A DNA stretch of 35,411 nt from Tannerellaceae bacterium (GCA_031266215.1 JAISBL010000091.1:1-35411), one strand, 5' to 3'; positions 26,894 to 35,411 are shown, numbered from the stretch's first letter. The notes: generated from the letters alone by a model not told the origin. Numbers and translations: made by a program.

Positions 26894-28141
26894 ATGAAAA
26901 TTAGAGAATACCTGCCTAAGATAGCTGTGTTTACGTTTTGCGCATGGATCATTGCGCAGGTTGTGACCCTTTTCTTTTACCGGCATACACCCCAGTTTTC
27001 AGATGCGGCAGTATATGATAATCTTGCCGCATATTGCCATGACAACCAGGTGTTTTATCCTAATGCCTCACAACTCTTTGCTGACTATGTTGTTTATCCG
27101 GGATATATAAATTATCTCGTTTTGCATCTTAAAATTTTCGGCTCCCTGATATATGCCAATATATTCAATATGATATTTAATGTGATAATCGTATTGGAGA
27201 TTTTTATTCTTGCAAGACATCTCATTAACAGACAAGCAGCCATGATTGCTGTTATTCTGTATTGTATCTTACCGTCAAACACCCTGCTGATACAAGTTCA
27301 CTTAACAGAAATACCCTTTTTGGCGGCAGTACTGGGAGCTGTCTGCCTGCTGAAACAGGACAGGCATATTTCGCTCGTCTGTGCCGGCCTGCTATTTTTC
27401 GTTGCAAACTGGATAAGGCCCCTCACGCCTTTATTCATACTGCCGGTACTGTTATACATGCTTTTCCACAAGTTTTCGTACAAAAATTACCTGTCTCTGT
27501 TACTTCCGTTTTTCGCTTCGATAATATTCATCGGCACCTGCACGAAAATGAATTCCGGGCAGTTTATATTTCAAGCCACCACCGGGAGTATAAATCTTAT
27601 ACAGGGAGCAAGCGATCAGGCCAATGGAGGTTATGAACATGAGTGTTTCGAGGAAGGAAACATCGGATATATTGAGAACCGGGAGCAATTGAATTTCAAA
27701 GAACGAAATTCAATATGGATGACCCGGAGCATCCGGTGGATTAAAGAGCATCCGTTCAAATACGCTTCCCTGATTCCGGTAAAGATAGCCCGTACATGGT
27801 GGGGCGATGATTATCTGGGTAGTTTCCTGAGCGAAGAGCCGGCTTTCTTCAGTACGAATCCTACATCTTCACAAAAAATACAGCGCATCCTCTCCGGCGT
27901 CCTGTTTAGTTTAACGTATTATGCAGTCATGCTCTGTTTCCTGATCTCGCTCTTCCAATTCAGGAAAAAATGGAATAAAGACATGCTGATTTTACTTATA
28001 CCGCTTATCCTTGGCACTATAATGCAATCATTGCTGTATGGCACCCAACGGTACCATTATCCATATATGCCTGCCATCCTTATTTTTGCCGCATGGTGGA
28101 TAAACTCACTCATGATGAAAAAATCCATTCCGTCTCAGTGA
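26894..28141 (+). CDS. GT39/ArnT-like polytopic glycosyltransferase-type membrane protein
   Basis: Many TM segments, early SDAAVYDNLA acidic loop, PSNTLLIQVHLTEIPF. Confidence 0.7.
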   Translation: MKIREYLPKIAVFTFCAWIIAQVVTLFFYRHTPQFSDAAVYDNLAAYCHDNQVFYPNASQLFADYVVYPGYINYLVLHLKIFGSLIYANIFNMIFNVIIVLEIFILARHLINRQAAMIAVILYCILPSNTLLIQVHLTEIPFLAAVLGAVCLLKQDRHISLVCAGLLFFVANWIRPLTPLFILPVLLYMLFHKFSYKNYLSLLLPFFASIIFIGTCTKMNSGQFIFQATTGSINLIQGASDQANGGYEHECFEEGNIGYIENREQLNFKERNSIWMTRSIRWIKEHPFKYASLIPVKIARTWWGDDYLGSFLSEEPAFFSTNPTSSQKIQRILSGVLFSLTYYAVMLCFLISLFQFRKKWNKDMLILLIPLILGTIMQSLLYGTQRYHYPYMPAILIFAAWWINSLMMKKSIPSQ

Positions 28142-28227
28142 CAAAGTAAACTCTCCACAAAAGAGATTCCCGGAACCACATTATCAAATAATTGCGGAAA
28201 AAATTCTTCATTCGTAAATAAGTTACG

Positions 28228-28235
28228 TACATTTG
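28228..28235 (+). promoter_or_regulatory. TACATTTG (-7 type) upstream of mce operon
   Basis: TAnnTTTG match 47 bp upstream of the ATG. Confidence 0.5.
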
Positions 28236-28281
28236 CGGAAAATTTTATATAACTATCGTATTATTTAAAAATTTATATCGT

Positions 28282-28680
28282 ATGGACATTACACATATTG
28301 AACACCTTGGTATTGCCGTGAAGAGCATTGAGGCCTGCCTGCCATATTATGAAGGTGTATTGGGTTTAAAATGTTATAACATTGAAGTTGTAGCAGACCA
28401 AAAGGTTAAAACAGCATTCTTTAAAGTGGGACAAACGAAAATCGAATTGTTGGAACCGACAAGCGAAGACAGTACGATTGCTAAGTTTATCGAGAAAAAA
28501 GGTGAAGGTATTCATCATATCGCTTTTGCCGTGCCTTCGGTTCAGGACGCCCTTGACGAAGTATCATCCAAAGGAGTACAACTGATAGACAAAGCTCCGC
28601 GACAAGGCGCTGAGGGATTGAACATAGCATTCCTGCACCCGAAATCAACCTGCGGAGTATTGACTGAACTCTGCATGTAA
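28282..28680 (+). CDS. mce: Methylmalonyl-CoA epimerase
   Basis: HIEHLGIAVKSIEACLPYYEGVLGL, FFKVGQTKIELLEPT, GEGIHHIAFAV vicinal oxygen chelate motifs. Confidence 0.95.
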   Translation: MDITHIEHLGIAVKSIEACLPYYEGVLGLKCYNIEVVADQKVKTAFFKVGQTKIELLEPTSEDSTIAKFIEKKGEGIHHIAFAVPSVQDALDEVSSKGVQLIDKAPRQGAEGLNIAFLHPKSTCGVLTELCM

Positions 28681-28719
28681 TACTGACAGTAATAATAACT
28701 TATATACTAAAAAATAACA

Positions 28720-30273
28720 ATGAGTAACCAGCTTGAAAAAGTAAAAGAGCTTATTTCCCTTCGGGAAAAGGCACGCCTCGGCGGCGGCGTAAACCGGATT
28801 GAAGCCCAGCATAATAAAGGTAAATACACTGCCCGCGAACGTATCGCCATGCTACTTGATGAAGGTAGTTTTGAAGAGTTCGACATGTTTGTACAACACC
28901 GCAGTACAAATTTCGGAATAGAAAAAACCAAGTTCCTGGGCGACGGGGTTGTAACAGGATACGGAACGATCGAAGGACGTTTGGTATATATCTATGCACA
29001 GGACTTTACCGTATTTGGAGGCGCACTGTCGGAAACACTGGCGCTGAAAATCTGCAAAGTGATGGACCAGGCCATGAAGATGGGCGCTCCCGTTATCGGA
29101 CTGAATGACTCAGGCGGCGCGCGTATCCAGGAAGGTGTGAATGCCCTGGCCGGATACGCAGAGATATTCCAGCGCAACATCCTTGCATCGGGAGTAGTAC
29201 CTCAGATATCCGGGATCTTCGGCCCCTGCGCCGGAGGAGCCGTTTATTCTCCCGCCCTGACCGATTTTAATATCATGACACGGGGAACCAGCTATATGTT
29301 TCTCACCGGTCCCAAAGTAGTAAAAACCGTAACCGGCGAAGACGTAACCCAGGAACAACTGGGCGGCGCAAGCATACATACTACCAAATCAGGAGTTGCT
29401 CATTTTGCTGTGGATACTGAAGAAGACGGGTTCAACCTTATACGCAAACTGCTCAGTTACCTGCCGCAAAATAATCTGGAAGAAACACCGCTCAAGGTAT
29501 GCAAAGACCCGATTGACCGCCTTGACGACAGTCTGAACGACATTATCCCCGACAGCTCTGCCCAATCGTACGACATGTACGAGGTGATCGGGACAATCAT
29601 AGATAGCGGAGAATTTCTGGAAGTACATGCCGATTATGCAAAGAACATCATTGTAGGTTTTGCACGTTTCAACGGCCAGTCCGTTGGCATCGTGGCTAAC
29701 CAGCCGAAAGTAATGGCCGGTTGCCTTGACAGCAATGCCTCACGAAAAGGAGGACGCTTTGTCCGCTTCTGCGACGCTTTCAATATACCGTTGGTAACGC
29801 TGGTAGATGTTCCGGGGTTCCTTCCGGGCACAGGACAGGAATACAACGGCGTTATCCTGCATGGGGCCAAGCTGCTGTACGCCTACGGAGAAGCTACCGT
29901 CCCGAAAGTAACCGTCACACTGCGTAAATCCTACGGAGGCGCCTATTGTGTGATGAGCTCCAAACACCTGCGCGGCGACATGAACTACGCCTGGCCTACG
30001 GCCGAAATAGCCGTCATGGGCCCCAGCGGAGCAGTTGAAGTCATCTTCGCCAAAGAAGTAGCAGCATCGGAAAACCCTGCAAGGGTGGCAGCCGAGAAAG
30101 AAGAAGATTATCGCAAGGCATTTGCCAACCCGTATAACGCTGCCCAGTATGGTTATATAGACGATGTGATCGAACCCCGCAATACCCGTTTCCGTATTAT
30201 CCGCGCGCTGGAACAGTTGCAGACCAAGAAGCTGACCAACCCTGCCAAGAAGCACGATAATCTGCCTCTATAA
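28720..30273 (+). CDS. mmdA: Methylmalonyl-CoA decarboxylase/propionyl-CoA carboxylase carboxyltransferase subunit
   Basis: [68 protein letters not shown]. Confidence 0.95.
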   Translation: MSNQLEKVKELISLREKARLGGGVNRIEAQHNKGKYTARERIAMLLDEGSFEEFDMFVQHRSTNFGIEKTKFLGDGVVTGYGTIEGRLVYIYAQDFTVFGGALSETLALKICKVMDQAMKMGAPVIGLNDSGGARIQEGVNALAGYAEIFQRNILASGVVPQISGIFGPCAGGAVYSPALTDFNIMTRGTSYMFLTGPKVVKTVTGEDVTQEQLGGASIHTTKSGVAHFAVDTEEDGFNLIRKLLSYLPQNNLEETPLKVCKDPIDRLDDSLNDIIPDSSAQSYDMYEVIGTIIDSGEFLEVHADYAKNIIVGFARFNGQSVGIVANQPKVMAGCLDSNASRKGGRFVRFCDAFNIPLVTLVDVPGFLPGTGQEYNGVILHGAKLLYAYGEATVPKVTVTLRKSYGGAYCVMSSKHLRGDMNYAWPTAEIAVMGPSGAVEVIFAKEVAASENPARVAAEKEEDYRKAFANPYNAAQYGYIDDVIEPRNTRFRIIRALEQLQTKKLTNPAKKHDNLPL

Positions 30274-30285
30274 TCCAAAGAAGGT

Positions 30286-31173
30286 ATGAAGACGATAAGA
30301 AAGAAAACAGGGCTGCTCCTGTTGCTCACACTGATATTTACGGCAGGAGTGCAGGCGCAGCGGGTAACCTCGATGCGCATCAATGAGGTGCTGGTAATAA
30401 ACGCAGACAACTTCGTAGACGACTACGGCAAGCGTAGCGGCTGGGTGGAGTTGTTCAACACCTCGGCGGGGACGGTCAACATTGGCGGCTGTTTCCTGAC
30501 CGACGACAGGAATAACCCCAAAAAGTACCCAATCCCCAAGGGCGATGTCCTTACACGTATAAGCCCCCGGCAACACGCATTGTTCTGGGCCGACGGGATT
30601 GCTTCACGCGGTACATTCCACGTTAATTTTGTGTTTGACCCCGATAAGGAAAACTATGTAGCCTTCTATGACACCGACGGTAAAACACTGGTTGACGAGA
30701 TAGTTATACCTGCCGGTCAAAAAGAAGACATCAGCTATGGACGCAGGGTAGACGGACTGGAGGAATGGATTTACTTTACCAAAGTCACGCCAAGCACAAA
30801 CAACCTGACGCTGGATACAAACGAAAAGCTTGACAACTTCAAGATAAACGACTCATGGGGAATAGGTATGACTCTCTCGGCTATGGCCGTGGTCTTCATC
30901 GGGCTGTTTGTCCTGTACGTCATCTTCAAGCAGGTTGCGAAATTATCCATAGCAGCCAGCAAAATCAGAGCGAAGAAAGCAGGCGAGACCGTCCTGAGTG
31001 ATGGCGGAGATATTTCCGGAGAAGTACTGGCAGCTATCAGCGCCGCTTTGTATGAGCTGAACGAAGATGTGCATGATATAGAAAGGACCGTTCTGACAAT
31101 ACAAAAGGTAAAACGCAACTATTCGCCGTGGAGTTCCAAAATTTATAGCTTACGCGAGAATCCAAGAAAATAA
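30286..31173 (+). CDS. Secreted lamin-tail-like domain fused to OadG-type (gamma subunit) TM region
   Basis: Signal peptide, INEVLVINADNFVDDYGKRSGWVELFNTSAGTVNIGGCFLTDD…(LTD-like), then IGMTLSAMAVVFIGLFVLYVIFKQVAKL (OadG-like); sits in the decarboxylase operon. Confidence 0.82.
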   Translation: MKTIRKKTGLLLLLTLIFTAGVQAQRVTSMRINEVLVINADNFVDDYGKRSGWVELFNTSAGTVNIGGCFLTDDRNNPKKYPIPKGDVLTRISPRQHALFWADGIASRGTFHVNFVFDPDKENYVAFYDTDGKTLVDEIVIPAGQKEDISYGRRVDGLEEWIYFTKVTPSTNNLTLDTNEKLDNFKINDSWGIGMTLSAMAVVFIGLFVLYVIFKQVAKLSIAASKIRAKKAGETVLSDGGDISGEVLAAISAALYELNEDVHDIERTVLTIQKVKRNYSPWSSKIYSLRENPRK

Positions 31174-31287
31174 TTATCCATTATAACAACAAGCATGAAA
31201 CGAGCATGAAAAAACTATTTACGCCAAAGGCGATAAATAAAACATACTGCGAGTTCCATACCTACATTAATTAACTATTTTATTCGT

Positions 31288-31719
31288 ATGAAAAGTTTTA
31301 AATATACAATCAACGGCAATGTCTATAAAGTGCATATCAACTCGGTAGTAGAGAACGTTGCTGAAGTAGAGGTAAACGGAACACCTTACAACGTGACGAT
31401 GGAGAAGCCGTCTAAAAAGCAGGTGGTCACAATTAAGAGACCGGTGCAGGCCCCGACAACCCCCAGCGGCGAACCTGTCGTAACGCGCCCTTCGTCAGCA
31501 TCTACGCCGGGAGCGGTACGCTCTCCGCTGCCGGGCATCATCCTGGACGTGAAATGCAGTGTCGGCAGCACGGTAAAGAGAGGCGACGTCCTGTTCGTCC
31601 TCGAAGCCATGAAGATGGAGAACAACATCCATGCCGACCGTGAAGGCAGCGTTATCGAATTAAAGGTAAACAAAGGAGATTCTGTGCTCGAAAACGCAGA
31701 ACTCGCAATCATCGGATAA
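31288..31719 (+). CDS. mmdC: Biotin carrier (biotinyl/lipoyl-domain) subunit
   Basis: PGIILDVKCSVGSTVKRGDVLFVLEAMKMENNI biotinylation motif after a linker. Confidence 0.95.
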   Translation: MKSFKYTINGNVYKVHINSVVENVAEVEVNGTPYNVTMEKPSKKQVVTIKRPVQAPTTPSGEPVVTRPSSASTPGAVRSPLPGIILDVKCSVGSTVKRGDVLFVLEAMKMENNIHADREGSVIELKVNKGDSVLENAELAIIG

Positions 31720-31723
31720 GACC

Positions 31724-32884
31724 ATGCAAGAAAGTTTATTTTCATTCCTCGGTGAGAACCTCCAATTGTTCCTTACCTATACAGGAGTATATAACGCCAC
31801 GCCCGGTCACTTTATCATGATCGCGGTGGGTTTGATCTTTATATTCCTGGCCATCAAATATGAATTTGAACCGATGCTCCTTATTCCCATCGGATTTGGC
31901 ATACTGATCGGTAATATACCTTTCAAAGACGCCGGGTTGCAGATTGGACTTTATGAGCAGGGCTCGGTGCTGAACATCCTCTATCAGGGCGTAACTTCCG
32001 GATGGTATCCGCCCCTGATATTCTTAGGCATCGGCGCGATGACGGACTTCTCGGCGCTGATATCCAACCCCAAGCTGATGCTTATCGGGGCGGCTGCGCA
32101 GTTTGGCATCTTCGGCGCCTATGTCATAGCGCTCCAGATGGGATTTGAGCCGAACCAGGCAGGCGCTATCGGTATAATCGGCGGGGCCGACGGGCCGACG
32201 GCTATCTTCCTGTCGTCAAAACTGGCGCCAGAACTTATGGGAGCTATCGCCATATCGGCCTACTCGTATATGGCGCTGGTGCCGATAATACAACCGCCGT
32301 TCATGAGGCTGCTGACAACGAAAAAGGAGCGCGTAATACGGATGAAATCCCCGCGTGTCGTTTCTTCTACCGAAAAGATCATGTTCCCCATCATCGGATT
32401 GCTGCTGACATGTTTCCTTGTTCCCTCCGGTTTACCATTGCTGGGAATGTTGTTCTTCGGGAATCTTCTTAAAGAAAGCGGCGTCACACGCCGTCTGGCC
32501 GAAACAGCCCGTGGTCCGCTGATTGACACCATCACCATTTTGCTGGGGATAACCGTTGGGGCCTCCACTCAGGCTACACAGTTCCTGACCATGAACTCGA
32601 TCAAGATATTCGCACTGGGAGCATTGTCTTTCATAATAGCTACCTGTGCCGGCGTCATGTTCGTTAAGTTCTTCAACATATTCCTGCGTAATGGCAACAA
32701 GATCAACCCGCTCATCGGCAACGCCGGCGTATCTGCCGTCCCCGACTCGGCGCGTATCTCCCAGATAGTAGGTATGGAGTATGACTCGACCAACTATCTG
32801 CTGATGCATGCTATGGGGCCGAATGTGGCTGGCGTGATCGGCTCGGCTGTCGCAGCCGGTATCCTGTTGGGATTCTTAGGGTAA
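31724..32884 (+). CDS. oadB: Na+-translocating decarboxylase beta subunit
   Basis: YPPLIFLGIGAMTDFSALISNPKL, GAIGIIGGADGPTAIFLSSKLAP, NPLIGNAGVSAVPDSARI. Confidence 0.96.
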   Translation: MQESLFSFLGENLQLFLTYTGVYNATPGHFIMIAVGLIFIFLAIKYEFEPMLLIPIGFGILIGNIPFKDAGLQIGLYEQGSVLNILYQGVTSGWYPPLIFLGIGAMTDFSALISNPKLMLIGAAAQFGIFGAYVIALQMGFEPNQAGAIGIIGGADGPTAIFLSSKLAPELMGAIAISAYSYMALVPIIQPPFMRLLTTKKERVIRMKSPRVVSSTEKIMFPIIGLLLTCFLVPSGLPLLGMLFFGNLLKESGVTRRLAETARGPLIDTITILLGITVGASTQATQFLTMNSIKIFALGALSFIIATCAGVMFVKFFNIFLRNGNKINPLIGNAGVSAVPDSARISQIVGMEYDSTNYLLMHAMGPNVAGVIGSAVAAGILLGFLG

Positions 32885-32910
32885 ATACATTGTTTATTTG
32901 ATTATAAGGG

Positions 32911-32944
32911 GTAGTGCCGGGAGTCCGGCGCTACCTCTTTTTTT
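32911..32944 (+). terminator. Rho-independent terminator of the decarboxylase operon
   Basis: GTAGTGCCGG-gagt-CCGGCGCTAC followed by a T-rich tract. Confidence 0.9.
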
Positions 32945-33083
32945 GTGCTTATACACAGTGTATCATAATCTGAGTTCGATGTAAGAAAACCAAACGCTGC
33001 CTCCCGTTGTCGTCAACAGTGGCGACGGCGGGGAGGATGCACCTAAGCAATGAGTTCCCCGGCAGGGTATTTACCGGGACTTT

Positions 33084-33146
33084 TGGTAAGCGCCTTACCA
33101 GGCCCCTGGTAAACACCTTACCAGGCGTTAGGTAAGTATAATTGCA
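33084..33146. repeat. Array 6: two clear 23-bp units TGGTAA-N5-TTACCA + 6-nt spacer, plus a decayed third
   Basis: Units at 33084-33100 and 33107-33123; partial AGGTAAG at 33130. Confidence 0.85.
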
Positions 33147-33209
33147 AAAACGAAACGTGCGCGATTAAAAAAATGTACATAAATCTGCATTTTTTTCGTG
33201 GAAGGCAGG

Positions 33210-33249
33210 GCGGCATTTAAACTCCATTTTAAGGCGGTTTAAATGCCGC
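33210..33249. repeat. 13-bp perfect inverted repeat GCGGCATTTAAAC-N14-GTTTAAATGCCGC
   Basis: Arms 33210-33222 and 33237-33249. Confidence 0.9.
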
Positions 33250-33531
33250 TATGCGCGTTCCGGTATTATCGTTTATAGTTCTCAAAATACATGAGATCGG
33301 TATACCTGCCATTCCTGCCCATGTATTGGCAAACAGTGTTTGTTTTAGCCCTGCTGAATGGATTACAAAGTATATGGTTGTCTTGTATGCAAATGCAGGG
33401 AGCGATGGCTATTTTTGCGGCAAATCTCAAGAGAATACTCAAACTGTCCTAAACAATAATTGATCTAGTGATAAAAAACTCAGCAGAGCCTCAGGTAAAG
33501 CATAATATTACCCCAAAACAGTAACAATTGC

Positions 33532-33579
33532 AAAAAACGCAAGAAGATGAAATTTTGAATTCGAACTCTTGCGTTTTTT
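33532..33579. terminator. Strong stem-loop AAAAAACGCAAGA…TCTTGCGTTTTTT
   Basis: 13-bp perfect arms with A- and T-tracts on the two sides, so potentially bidirectional. Confidence 0.75.
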
Positions 33580-33697
33580 TATATTATTAAACTATCGGGG
33601 GAAGAGAGTAAAAATGGACACTTTTTCAGTGCCCTCTTGAGAAATTAGGAGGGGTTTTAATTGTTCCCGCCTGGTTCTAAAAAGCGACTATTTACAT

Positions 33698-33768
33698 GGT
33701 CGCTTAATGGTCGCTTGTGGTCGCTACGTTTGTGAATCAACAACTTACGGGGTCGCTTAATGGTCGCT
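33698..33768 (+). repeat. Cluster of GGTCGCT(T) octamers, including two GGTCGCTTAATGGTCGCT copies
   Basis: Direct copies at 33698, 33709, 33719, 33751, 33762; inverted AAGCGAC near 33682. Confidence 0.85.
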
Positions 33769-34048
33769 GACTGAGAAATTAGCCTGGGCGTGATTGTCAT
33801 TCAAAATGTATAAACAAGTTTTATCTACCCTTGGGGTGTTGAGCCGTTCTTTTTGATCAAAAAAATTTGGTTAAAACAAAATAAGTCCCCAATTTAGTCC
33901 CTTTAACAAGTAAATAGCTGATTATCAATATTAATCGTTGTCTTATAAAGATTCGAACTTAGACAAACAGAACCAAAACCTTTAATATTATATATGATTT
34001 ACAGCCAATTAGATGTATTTTGTAAGTTTTTTGTAAGTCAAAAACACC

Positions 34049-34056
34049 TATATTTG
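34049..34056 (+). promoter_or_regulatory. TATATTTG (-7 type)
   Basis: TAnnTTTG match 28 bp upstream of the ATG at 34084. Confidence 0.45.
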
Positions 34057-34083
34057 CATAAACTTAACTTAAATTAAATTGTC

Positions 34084-34398
34084 ATGAAAATTGTTTACAA
34101 CAATATCCTGCCATTTAAGGGCTTCATAGCTATAAACCTTTTCGGCGTGCTTTTCGTGCGGGGAACCAGCATCAGCTTTCAAACACTTCATCATGAGGAA
34201 ATACACACCGCACAGATGAAAGAGATGTTGTATGTGTTCTTCTACCTCTTTTACGTCATTGAATGGCTTATACGGCTTTTTAAGTACCAAAGCTGGGCGT
34301 ATTACAATATCTCCTTCGAGCGCGAGGCATACGCAAACATGTCAAATAGCAATTACCTGAAGGAAAGGAAATGGTATGCGTGGGTTAAGTATTTGTGA
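34084..34398 (+). CDS. Small membrane-associated HExxH protein (putative minimal zinc peptidase)
   Basis: HHEEIHTAQMKEM (HExxH), hydrophobic segment YVFFYLFYVIEWLIRL, then ISFEREAYAN. Confidence 0.7.
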   Translation: MKIVYNNILPFKGFIAINLFGVLFVRGTSISFQTLHHEEIHTAQMKEMLYVFFYLFYVIEWLIRLFKYQSWAYYNISFEREAYANMSNSNYLKERKWYAWVKYL

Positions 34399-34620
34399 GT
34401 GCTATCATTTTGTCATACATAATGTGCTGTGTTAGAGCCGAGGTCGGAATCCCGACTACGGTAATACACTGGGATACAGCCGTTATGGGAATTCCCATGT
34501 CGGTAGATAATTTTGCTTGCCATTTCTTGTTGACAAGCAATAACAAGCTTTGACAAGTCAGATTTACTGTATTCATGTTTTATATCATGATTTTTTAAAG
34601 TATTTGTATTTGTTTGTTTC

Positions 34621-34628
34621 TATATTTG
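34621..34628 (+). promoter_or_regulatory. TATATTTG (-7 type)
   Basis: TAnnTTTG match 24 bp upstream of the ATG at 34652. Confidence 0.45.
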
Positions 34629-34651
34629 CGGCAAAATAATTCGCCAAGTCA

Positions 34652-35176
34652 ATGAAAACGATGAATAACAATAAAATAAAAGCTACAATACTCTATGTTT
34701 TGAATAGCATTCATGAGGGAGTTGATTTTTTGAAGTTGTTCAAAATTATTTATTTTGCAAATCAAAGACATTTATCACAGTACGGACGCTCCATAGTTGA
34801 TGACAAATTTGTAGCAATGCAAAATGGGCCGGTTTTGACAAATACGTATAGTAAACTGCGTACAGATAAGTTTGATTTTGTAGAAAGGAACCCGGAAGAG
34901 GGATATATGCTTTTTGCAAAGGAATTGCCCGACATGGATGAGCTTTCTATATCGGACATTGAATGTCTGGATTGTTCTATAAAAGAAAATAAGAATTTGA
35001 CATTTAAGGCGTTATCTGATAAATCGCATGATTCTGCATGGCAAATCGCATGGGATTCGAGGAATGGAAAAAACTCGGTCTATATGGATTTGATTGAGAT
35101 TGCGCGAGCAGGAGGCGCAAGTGATGAAATGATAGATTATATAAAGGAAGACTTATTTATAGATTCATGTCTGTGA
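34652..35176 (+). CDS. Panacea-domain (SocA-like, formerly DUF4065) antitoxin-type protein
   Basis: KATILYVLNSIHEGVDFLKLFKIIYFANQRHLSQYGRSIVDDKFVAMQNGPVLTNTYSKL matches the Panacea fold's conserved pattern. Confidence 0.8.
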   Translation: MKTMNNNKIKATILYVLNSIHEGVDFLKLFKIIYFANQRHLSQYGRSIVDDKFVAMQNGPVLTNTYSKLRTDKFDFVERNPEEGYMLFAKELPDMDELSISDIECLDCSIKENKNLTFKALSDKSHDSAWQIAWDSRNGKNSVYMDLIEIARAGGASDEMIDYIKEDLFIDSCL

Positions 35177-35411
35177 AACTGTCAGATTTATTGCGAGGGT
35201 CTGAAAAAGAACATGTTATAAAAGAAAGATGTGTTTATTATGTAAGGCTTACGGAAAAACATTCAATCAACACAAAAGACAAGGAATATAGATACAAGTT
35301 TGTTATAATAATAGGGTGTGACAATAATTCTTTTTATGGTGTTCTTTTAATAAATAATAAATTAGGATTTCCAAAAGAGGAACAATACGAGCTTAAGTGT
35401 GCCTCGAATAA
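35167..35411 (+). CDS. Partial ORF overlapping the Panacea gene; candidate cognate toxin, truncated by window end
   Basis: ATG at 35167 overlaps the Panacea stop by 10 bp; open to window end: MSVKLSDLLRGSEKEHVIKERCVYYVRLTEKHSINTKDKEYRYKFVIIIGCDNNSFYGVLLINNKLGFPKEEQYELKCASN. Confidence 0.6.
   Translation, partial: MSVKLSDLLRGSEKEHVIKERCVYYVRLTEKHSINTKDKEYRYKFVIIIGCDNNSFYGVLLINNKLGFPKEEQYELKCASN

Noticed and set aside
33251-33463. 70-aa ORF after array 6
   Set aside because: No recognisable domain or strong start context; gene-poor region.
33550-33570. tRNA 3' fragment suggested by GAATTCGAACTC
   Set aside because: Flanking bases do not form a T-arm/acceptor stem; only a weak att hint remains.

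Overview
The window reads as a Bacteroidales (Bacteroidota) chromosome segment. This call rests on SusC/SusD, ECF sigma/FecR, TAnnTTTG-type promoters and a GH95 enzyme. From left to right it carries: the C-terminal tail of an ORF; rplY(ctc)-pth-S4 domain protein-crcB; a BASS-family transporter with two signal-peptide-bearing mannonate-dehydratase-like enzymes from different superfamilies; a SusD/SusC/FecR/ECF-sigma locus; a serine-palmitoyltransferase-like enzyme divergent from a diacylglycerol/sphingosine-kinase-fold protein; an ABM-domain lipoprotein; an MsbA-like ABC exporter; a GH95 glycosidase; a fimbrillin-like protein; an M16 protease; a GT39-like membrane protein; and a Na+-pumping methylmalonyl-CoA decarboxylase operon. 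The AT-richer right end (about 33.5 kb onward) looks like the edge of an acquired region and ends in a Panacea-domain antitoxin-like gene with an overlapping, truncated partner ORF. The strongest unexplained signal is a set of six intergenic tandem arrays. Each has its own primary sequence but they share an architecture. Four have an exact 23-bp period made of a 17-bp dyad (6-bp arm, 5-nt loop, 6-bp arm) plus a 6-nt spacer. Two have an exact 21-bp period with a palindromic core (CATATG or CGTAYGTACG). They sit at convergent, tandem and divergent gene junctions, so they are not simply terminators. A candidate antisense sRNA between fecR and susC is also notable. All calls are from reading the sequence; no database search was run.
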